This document shows positions 55,949 through 64,000 of a DNA stretch of 64,000 nucleotides, piece after piece; positions within the stretch are counted from its first letter, which is position 1, and each line of letters opens with the position of its first letter. The stretch is from positions 7,874,001 through 7,938,000 of the forward strand of contig JAGVVL010000001.1 in assembly GCA_018287875.1 (NCBI GenBank), in the 5' to 3' direction. Source of the DNA: Nigrospora sphaerica. Taxonomy: Eukaryota > Ascomycota > Sordariomycetes > Amphisphaeriales > Apiosporaceae. The notes beneath the pieces were generated by a model that worked only from the letters and a program-made list of their open reading frames with translations, did not search any database and was not told where the DNA came from. A program made the position numbers and the translations under genes.

Positions 55949-58060
55949 TCACAGTTTGGCCTTCTTGTCGCCAACCTCGGCAGCCGCACGTTCCCGGAGT
56001 TGTTTGCGCAAGATCTTGCCCGACTACATCATCGATATGATCAGCCGGGGGGGGCCCGGCGGGAAAGAAAGTGGTCCACACGGGAGCAGGGACACTTACC
56101 GGGTTCTTGGGCACCTCGTTGACAAACACGACGCCGCCGGCGAGGCGCTTGTAGCGCGTCACCTTGCTCTCCATCCACTTGGCCACCTCGGCCTCGGTGA
56201 CCTTGGCCCCGGCGCTGGGGACGACGTAGGCGCGCGGGACCTCTTCGCCGTTGATGGTGACGCCAACGACGGCGGCGTCGGCGATGTCCTTGTTCTCCAG
56301 CAGAACGCCCTCGAGCTCCGCCGGGGCCACCTGGTTGCCCTTGACCTTGATGAGCTCCTTGAGCCGGTCGACGATGTGGAACAGCGCGCCCGGTCCGTAC
56401 TTCTCGACATAGCCGATGTCGCCCGTCTTGAGCCATCGGGTGCCGTCTGCGTCGATGTGGAGTGTGGCCACCGTCGCCTCGGGTTTGTTCCAGTAGCCTT
56501 TCATGAGTGTTGGTCCCGTCACCCACAGCTCCCCCGACTCCTTGGCCGCCGTGATCTCGCCCGAGCCGTCGAGCTTCATGAGCCGTGCGCTGGTGTTCGG
56601 GAGCATCTCGCCCACCGACGTGCTGGCGATGGTGATGGCGGGATCCCAAGACATGGCCGTACAAGTGACCTCGGTCATGCCTATCAATCTCGTGAGCCCG
56701 GCGCAACTCGAAAACCCCCCATCTTCGGCGGGGCGGCTGCTTGGTATGACTTACCCCATCCTTGACGAAGCTCTAAGGCCCCAGGAGGCCATTTCTTGGC
56801 GACTTCTTCGCTTACCTCGCCACTGAGAGGTGCCGCTATCCCCGGACGTTGTTAGCTTTCTGGCCTCTAGGGGGGAGCGTGGCTCACACTAACCGCCTGA
56901 GCCGATCGCTTCCACGCTGCTAAGGTCGAATTTGCGTACAGCGGGATGTTTTGCGAGGGCAACCACGATCGGGGGGACACCTGCAAGAGAGTGCATGTCA
57001 GTGGCTGTCTCCCACAATCGTCAAGACTTTTCGGCGGCATCCGGCCAACGAAGGAAGGACTTACAAGTAAGGCTCGTAATGCGATACTTCTGGACGTAGG
57101 TGAGAAGCTGTAAGAAATCAAACTTGGGCATTATGTAAACAGGGATGCCCAGCTTGGGAAGATTGACGGCAAAGTACGTCTGGCCGTACGCGTGGTACAT
57201 GGGAAGGAAGCACAGCCCCCGAGAACGCCTCTTGTAGTCCTCGAAGTCCTTCTTCAGCTCCGTTATGCCGATGACGCCCACGCCATTGGCCACGTACGAA
57301 TGGTGGGTGATTTCGACGCCCTTGGGCACTCCCGTCGTGCCGGAGCTGTAGTTGAGGCAGCAAGTGGCCGTCTTGGAGTCGGCCGGCTCGACCCAATCGA
57401 ACTTCTCGGCGTCCTCCGGCGACGCCAGCAGGCCGGTCCAGTGCTTGGTGCCGTGCTGCGTCTTGCCCGGAGTGGGGTCCAAGGCCGTGGCGTCGAAGCT
57501 GTAGACGCGGTCCTGCGACAGGCCCGCTTCTTTGGCTGCTTCCACGGCAATGTCCATGCTGGCATCAGCAGCAAGCATGAAGGAAGCGCCGCTGTCCTTG
57601 AGCTGGTAGGCCAGCTCACGGGCTACGAAACTGGGGTTGGCACCGGTGAAGATACCGCCCGCCATCAGAATCTACGCGTCCCCTGGGTCAGCCTGCGGGT
57701 GTCTGGAAGGGCGTGCGGGATTTCCAGAGCGGCCGGCCTCGGGTTGAATCAGCCAACGCCGCGGCCCGTATTACAACGCTCAAAGGGGCTACGTACCCCC
57801 ATAAACGCGACCGGGAAGAACAGGTTGTTCCCAGAAAACAGAAGTACTCGATCCCCAGGCTTGAGACCGGCCCTCTGCAGCCCCAGAGCCAGCCGTTTGG
57901 ACCAATCGCGATAGCCATTCAGGGTCAAAAAGTGAGTGTCTGGGCGCTCCGGATCGAGGTAGATGCGGTTATCCGAAAGCCGGCCGGACGAAGACCCGAA
58001 GAGATACTTTTGAAGGGAGACTTCGGGTATGGGGAGATTCCATCGCGAGGAGATCGTCAT
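55949..58060 (-). CDS. Peroxisomal acyl/aryl-CoA ligase, 4-coumarate-CoA-ligase-like
   Basis: Six exons: 58060-57797, 57671-57065, 56980-56894, 56835-56755, 56680-56100 and 56023-55949, giving 564 residues; all junctions keep frame. Motifs of the adenylate-forming (ANL) superfamily: YSSGTTGVPKG near 196-206 (P-loop), the GSGAAPLSGEVSEEV block after VRKFDLSSV, GWGMTEVTC, GELWVTGPTLMKGYW, LKTGDIGYVEKYG, IVDRLKELIKVKGNQVAPAELE, and the hinge-region lysine in SGKILRKQL. The chain ends in AKL, a canonical PTS1. Known: such enzymes activate hydroxycinnamic or medium-chain acids to CoA thioesters, often entering peroxisomal beta-oxidation or secondary metabolism. No polyketide or peptide synthase is nearby, so a catabolic role is more likely. 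The exact substrate is open. Confidence 0.9.
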
Positions 58061-61000
58061 GTTGCCTAGCCCTACGCGCCGGGAATTGAAGAAGTGGCAG
58101 TCTTGGAAATAGGCACCGGGAGCAAAAATACTCGACAGATGCGCACGGCGCGGCGCGGCGCAGGGCGATTTCTTGTTTGGGAAGACTGACTCACGGCCGT
58201 AGCACGACTACTGACAGAAAGGACGGCAGGCCAGGGCTGGAGGGGAGAGAGGGACGATTTTATCTATCCACCAAAAGCATCCCAGCATCCCCCCAACCCC
58301 CGCCGGGAGACGAAGGACCCGAGGCCACGAGTTGTGCGTTTCGTCGCCGAGGACGGGGGCAACACGGTGGGCGGCTTTCAAGCGCAATACGACGCAGGCA
58401 GTTACTCGTAGTAAAATTCCGATAGGGGGCGCTTTACGATCAAGGGGGGCCGAGGGACGAATGACGGCGTCGCATATCCTTGACGATCCCCGCATTATCC
58501 CCGCGATACCAAGAGGCGCAGGTGCGGAGAACCAGACCTGACGAGATAAGCCGAGGCTCCTCCTCAGCTCCTCCATCAGCTCGTCTGGCCACGACATCGC
58601 CGGCTCGCTTCTCTGTTCGCTTTTCCACTAGTGGCCTCGCGTCCAGAACCGCGGGCCCGCCTGTCCGACATGGCACGGCGGCAAAAGCGACTGCGCTGAC
58701 GGTCGACAGCCGACCAGATATGGCTTCTTGGAACAGACTGCTCGCGCCAGCGTGACCGAGAGAGGCAGCGGCGCCGGCGCTCTTTTGGTAGGGCGGTCGG
58801 GCGAGCAGAGGCTCTACTATAGGCCCCTCGCAATCGTACTTGGCAAACCCGGGTTAAGACCATTGGCGTCCTCCTCTACTACGGAGTATACCTGTAGGCA
58901 GGTGTGCGCTTGGCCCTGCGTTCAATGTCGCTCCTCTAGCGAGTTGGCGCCCTGCACAAGGAATCGCTTACCTTGCCTTTCGAGGATAGCCGTCAATATG
59001 TCTCAGCTTTTTTTGTGGTCTCGGAGATGGGGTGTCGCGAGGTGGTTCATCTCGGGAAGTTCTATCGGTGTACATCTCACGACGGTTACCGAGACACGCA
59101 GAACCCGCTGCTGCGCGAGCGGCCCCGTACACTAAACAACCGCGGGCCGCGTTTGTTATGTACCTTACCTCTTTTGCGGATGCCGTTTCCCCACAATATC
59201 AGCTATTGCTGGATACAAGTGACTAGCGAGAGGTCCCATCGTCTACTCAGTATACGTCAACGCATCATCTCCTACGCCTACTTATTCGTTCCTCCACCTG
59301 CTCAAGAAGGTAGCCATGGCAATTGTATGCACGGCCACCGACCAATAGGAGGGTCTGGAACATACACGGTAGTTTGTACGGAGAGGGTGAATGCCTTCCG
59401 CCTACCCAAGGAGAGGCGGACCAGCTGCCATGGTGTCCTCAGCCATCTTGTCCCGTCTCACCCTGTTCGCTCCGCTTCGCTCCGATGCCCTCACACGAGA
59501 GCATGCGCTAACGGAAGGAAGCAGCAGAGGGTTTTGCCAAGTCGGCTCTCCAATGTAGCCTTAATCCGGCACTGTCGCCATCCGTCACTGTCGCCATCCG
59601 GCCCCTACAAACTGCCTCATCGAACAAGCATGGGCTCGTTTCCGGGCGCATGGAAATCGCCACCATTCGACGGCTGACTCCACGGCGACACGTCATTGGA
59701 TCCCTCCTATCACCGCCATTCATGACGTCGCCCTGAGCAAGTGCTCAAGAACCGTTGCTGTGGAGGCTGAGTGGGGAGACTGTGCGGCTACTGTGGTCGT
59801 GCGTGAACAGGTCCATGACACAGAAGAGCGGCCCATTAATGTAAAGTAGGTGCATAGGTCCGCTTCGCAGAGCTGCCGGGATGGATGCCATACCGCACAC
59901 TTTCATAGTCCGAGCTCCGACCTTTCGATTTGCACTTTTCCTCGGGGCATTGCCAAAGAAGTAACTTGCAGTGCTGCACCTTTTCAACGGCCGAATGTTA
60001 GCGCTCGTGTTGCTGCTAGGGGCTTTCATGGGTAAGTGACGCACAAGGTAGGGAGCCTTTGATGTTGCGCGCAGCGTGGGTGCTAAAAGCCTGCAACTTA
60101 CGGGGCGACGTATAGGATGGCGATTCGCCAACCTTGGATCCATGGCAAGTCCTCCAGGTTCCGGTCTTCGTACTGCTCCCTGGAACAGAGAGACGGATGG
60201 AGTCGAACAGATCCAACCCGTACGAGGCCACAGGAGCTGGTCCGAGAAGAAACAGCTCAACCGGTCCGATCTACAACGACCGTCCGGGGGGAGCTTTGAT
60301 ACACACGTATTGGCAAACGGACTCCCATCTGGTCCCGTACGATCGGCCTCAGCAATAGATAATGTACGGCTGTGAATCTTGAAGGGTTCAGGCCGAAGCG
60401 GTCGCAACATCCCGCCCATGTCGTACGTCGGGCTTCAGGGCCACTCCCTGTTGTTCTTCGTCCGATTGTTCATGGGAGCATCATCCACTTGTTCGCATGA
60501 TATTGGAATATGTCGGCTATGTGGGCACGGCACGACCCCAGCCAGGTCGCCCAGACGGGCGTCACGAGAGCCGGGCTGATACACGGACAATTCGTCAATC
60601 CTACCGCCCAGATCTACGGCGATTCCTCGCAGGACGCGGTATCTCTGCCAGAGCCCAGGGCCTGGGATTTGCATATGGCGCCTGGGCTACGCCGCACCCG
60701 TCTGATGCATGACATGTCGACTGACTAGCAGAAAGCCCCTCCAAACGAAGTGGCGTCGGGTTGCTGCTCTTCCTGTCTTGCGCTGTCCGGGACATGCGCA
60801 TGGTCAAGAAGAGCCTGAGCTGCTGAGAACTTGGAAGTCGAAATGCATTAGCAAGAAAGCGGAGTCGGTTTCGTACCACTGCCGCCCTACGCAGCCGTTG
60901 GGTATCGAGATTGTGGCCCTGCAACGAGGCTACTCCGGGGCCTCCCAGACACTCCAAGGCCGAGTAAGTTCCGTACCTGTCTGGCGGGCAGACCCGCGTT

Positions 61001-62117
61001 TGCGAGCTATAGTTATCGCGTTAGGGAGGGCTCCACGCAGGTGGTTTTTGTGCTAGGTCATCAGCGAACTCTCGCTGCCCATCACACCGTAGATCAATGC
61101 TAACGTCTGTTGTTAACGATGGCAGCTGCAGATATTGAGCGCCCCTAGTGCCTGACACCCCGTGGACATGGCTTAAACGCGTATCAAGTTTCCTGATGTG
61201 TCCCAGCTTGCGTACCGTCTGCCGATCTGATGTCTGTGCAGCTTGTGGGCGGAAGTTCAAATCGCCCCGTGTTGGTACCGGGCGGAGTGAGGCTCCAAGA
61301 AATAGGCAGATAGTTCCAATCAGGTAAATGGTAGACGCCTGGAGCCTTTGACAAGGCTGTAGCGAAGGTAACTTTGGTCTTCTCGCCTTGATCGGCCAAC
61401 CAGGTGCCGGATAACAGAAATGCCTTCCCTTTTCGGACACCCTGGGCCTTGGCAAATCAAAGTATTCCACATCCTGTTCTTCGGTCTGCGTGCAACCGTC
61501 GTATAGGTCTGACCTCCGGCCAGAATGTTTCTCGCAACAGCCCTGGTTCGAAATTTTGCCGGCTCTCCCTGTCGCGTGACGCTCTGTCCTCAGGAAGCGA
61601 CCAATCGCAACGCCCCATCGTCTCCTGAGCCTGGCGTTGGCGATCCCAGCGTGCGGTAAACCGACTGCAAAAACTCGGACTGGCGTCGCCCATCTCGACC
61701 TTGCGACCATGTTCTAGACCAACGTCTGGTTGGCAGCCGGCTGCATTTGCATCGTCCCAACGTCTTTATGTGCTCCTGAGTGGTTTGACATACGGACGTC
61801 ACCATTGCCGTCAAGAGGGGAGTGGTGCAGCAAGTAGCGAGGACGAGGACCCTCCCACCCCTCCATGCCGAGGTGACCCATGAGAACCAGGAACTTCTAT
61901 GGATCTATAAAACAGTCTGACATGCCGCTGCCAAGTTCTGATCCATCACTTCATCACCGGCTCGGCGTACCATCTTCATACTCTCTTTCCTACTCAGTTT
62001 GTCATCCTTTACCTGGGCCCGGAGCTCATTGATAACTCACATCCGTTTGTGCCTTGTCACTTTGTCCTTTATACGCTCGCTCCTTCTGACCTATTAAGAA
62101 GCCCCAAATTTGCCATC
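58061..62117. other. 4-kb gene-free region
   Basis: Only short shadow-like frames on both strands (for example near 59745-60419 and 61021-61710, minus), with no conserved motif or intron structure. The last 100 bases are the leader of the Egh16-like gene. Confidence 0.45.
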
Positions 62118-63094
62118 ATGATGAAGTGTTACGGGATCGTTGTTCTTGCCGTCTTTACTACCACCCACGTCTTCGGCCATGGCGTCATCACCGAGATCCG
62201 AGGGGCCAACAACGTCACGATGCCAGGCCTATCGGTCCAGGACGGCACACCCCGAGACTGTCCCAGCCCTCTTTGCGGTTCCGAGGCCGACACTTCGATC
62301 ATCCGTACCCGGGAGATGGGCACGAGCCGCGCCAGCGCGCTGGGCCGAACGCAGGGCGACGGGCCCGTAAGTGCCGAAAAGATGATGGCGGTCTTCATGG
62401 ATACAGCCGCTGCTAACAGCAGCGAGGTCAAGGTAAGGGACTAGCACTCCCTGAGTGGGAAAAAAACGACTTATAGTTGACTCGTCCAAAGGCCGCTCGC
62501 AAGTTGCATATGGCCAACAAGGCTCGCTATGCGACGCTTTCGGTGCGTGCCGAGAACGGTGGCCTCTGGACACCGAAGGGTACCGTCGAGACTGGTAAGA
62601 ACAGAGCCCCTGTGCGCGGAACCCCCTGTTCTCTGCTCGTACTGAAGACCGTGGCTCCAGCTGTCAAGGCCGCTACCGGGGGGGGTGCCGACGGTCTGCC
62701 GACGTGTGCGGACGACGGCACCGTTACCATGACCTTCCACCAGGTGAACCAGGACGGGGCCGGGCCCCTGACGGCCATGATCGACGCCACATCGGGCGGC
62801 ACCGACGTCGACGCCTTCAAGCCGGCAACGGTCACGCAGAACGTCCCCGGCCTCGGCATTGGCGGCCTCTCGGCGGCGCAGGTCATGGACTTTCCCGTGG
62901 CTGTCCAGATGCCCCAGGGAATGACGTGCCAGGGCACCGTCGGCGGCGTCCAGAACGTCTGCATCGTTCGCCTCAACAACGCCGCGCTGACCGGCCCGTT
63001 CGGCGGCTCAGCTGCCTTTACTCAGAGCCCGGCAGCTAAGAAGCGGGCCATCGAGTTCAACCTCGCTAGGCGCCGGTTTGCTCGCGGTCTTTAA
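62118..63094 (+). CDS. Secreted Egh16/GAS-family protein
   Basis: Two exons, 62118-62432 and 62477-63094 (intron GTAAGG/ATAG), 310 residues. The signal peptide is MMKCYGIVVLAVFTTTHVFG, followed by HGVITEIRGANNVTMPG, LSVQDGTPRDCPSPLCG and RTREMGTSRASALGRTQG, the N-terminal block of the Egh16 family. The C-terminal block is TVTMTFHQVNQDGAGPLTA, IDATSGGTD, NVPGLGIGGLSAAQV, MPQGMTCQGTVGGVQNVCIV and PFGGSAAFTQSPAAKKRA. Known: members include the barley powdery mildew gene Egh16 and the Magnaporthe GAS1/GAS2/MAS3 group, expressed in appressoria and required for full infection in some species. The middle linker (about 106-185, KARYATLSVRAENGG and following) differs from the usual Gly-rich form. A further unrecognised intron there is possible. 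The start could also be the second ATG at 62121. Confidence 0.86.
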
Positions 63095-64000
63095 ACGGAG
63101 GAGCCGTGCTTGACCATGTGTGGCGGCGTGGCGTGGCATTTTAGGGGGGTGAACGGGCGGGAGGAGGTTTCTCTATACGCTTCGGTGCACAAATCCGGCG
63201 GCCTCAATTGACTTGAGACGCTAGCGTGCTTGTTTTCAGCAACATATGGCTTTGCCCTATCGTTAACTTGAGTCCCATGCCGCTTCTTTTCCCGACGTTT
63301 TGATGGGCCGACCAAGTATGGGGAGTTGATAATCGATGGACAAACATGACGGATGCGTGTGCTACATACACGCCACTTTGCGTTCTCGGGTTGGGAGGCT
63401 TTGCTCCTGTGAGGAAGTAGAAGGCCGGTGGTATCATCATGCATGGGGTTAGCGCTTCGTCATGTAACAGTCGTGCAGCGCACAAGGCTGATGGTTCCAA
63501 CCGCATTGCTTTGCTACCACGAGCCAGGACGCTTTGGGCGAAGAGGAGGAGGCTTAGTCCCCTTGCTAGCAACGGAGTATCCGGACCTGAGTTTCGATGT
63601 TGGAGGTGCAAAAAGCCACCGGGGGCGGCAATTTAAGCACCATTGATGTTAGTACAGGGTTCAATTTCGTTGCTGGGCAACTCCCACATAAAAAATACGA
63701 AGGCGGCAGCCAGACCGTCACCTCTGTGTTTCTAGTAGGATTCCTATATCATTCATTACCTACTTACGGGCTACGTTGTATTCTAAGAGGATTTGAACAC
63801 CGCCTCTTCCCATAGGTAGGTACATAGTTCCTTTGCCTCTCCGGTCGCCTATGCCGCTGCCACCATGATAAACTGGCCCGATTGGCCGGGGCGATGAGCT
63901 GCGGATGGGGCTTTCTTCAGCTTCAGCCGGGGCTTCACGACAAGGCTGCAGGATTGGGTTGGTTGGCCCCACACACTTAAATATAGATCACGGCTCCATC
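63095..64000. other. Gene-free right edge
   Basis: 3' flank of the Egh16-like gene and non-coding DNA to the window end. No gene was recognised. Confidence 0.4.

Noticed and set aside
56795..56815. GTAAGC inside exon 4 of the CoA ligase as a donor
   Set aside because: The frame continues through it into the conserved EVSEEVAKKWPPG block.
61021..61710. 229-codon minus-strand frame
   Set aside because: Composition and lack of motifs are like random GC-rich DNA; no intron or start context supports it.

Overview
The window reads as nuclear DNA of a filamentous ascomycete, most likely a Sordariomycete. Genes carry short introns (about 50-180 bp) with GTRNGT donors, CTRAC/CTAAT branch points and YAG acceptors. 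Third codon positions are GC-rich, and gene-free stretches of 1-5 kb separate the genes. The gene content fits: a con-8 type conidiation gene, an Egh16/GAS-type secreted protein, a GH12 endoglucanase, an ENA-type sodium ATPase and a Mug190-type SMP/C2 protein. No tRNA, rRNA, transposon, CRISPR array or secondary-metabolite cluster was found.

Layout from left to right: the 3' end of a Ydj1/Mas5 DnaJ gene (+); Trm82-like WD40 protein (-); short-chain dehydrogenase (-); basic serine-rich conserved protein of unknown function (-); a probable non-coding snoRNA host gene with box C/D snoRNAs in its introns (+, about 8.8-10.2 kb); con-8 like gene (+); Csc1/OSCA-type channel (-); AT-hook acidic protein (-); ENA-type P-ATPase (+); Dpm1 (+); second SDR (-); CSN8/PSMD8/EIF3K-type PCI protein (+); a doubtful small ORF (+); GH12 endoglucanase (+); 1182-residue membrane protein with a collagen-like tract (+); MEIOB/RPA1-like OB-fold protein (-); inositol-1-phosphate synthase (-); Mug190-like lipid-transfer/C2 protein (-); peroxisomal 4-coumarate-CoA-ligase-like enzyme (-); Egh16-like secreted protein (+).

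Most genes are unlinked housekeeping or accessory loci. Links that can be read from the sequence are limited. Dpm1 and the second SDR are convergent. The conserved unknown gene and the snoRNA host gene are divergent and share a short promoter interval. The sodium ATPase has a long upstream region crowded with the PacC hexamer GCCARG, which suggests alkaline-pH control.

The most novel element is the non-coding locus at 8.8-10.2 kb. Three or four box C/D snoRNAs lie inside introns of an exon chain with no coding potential. One carries a guide matching a universally conserved 18S segment, and another carries two guides matching neighbouring 25S segments. Exon boundaries throughout were derived by hand from splice motifs and reading-frame continuity. 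No database search was possible.
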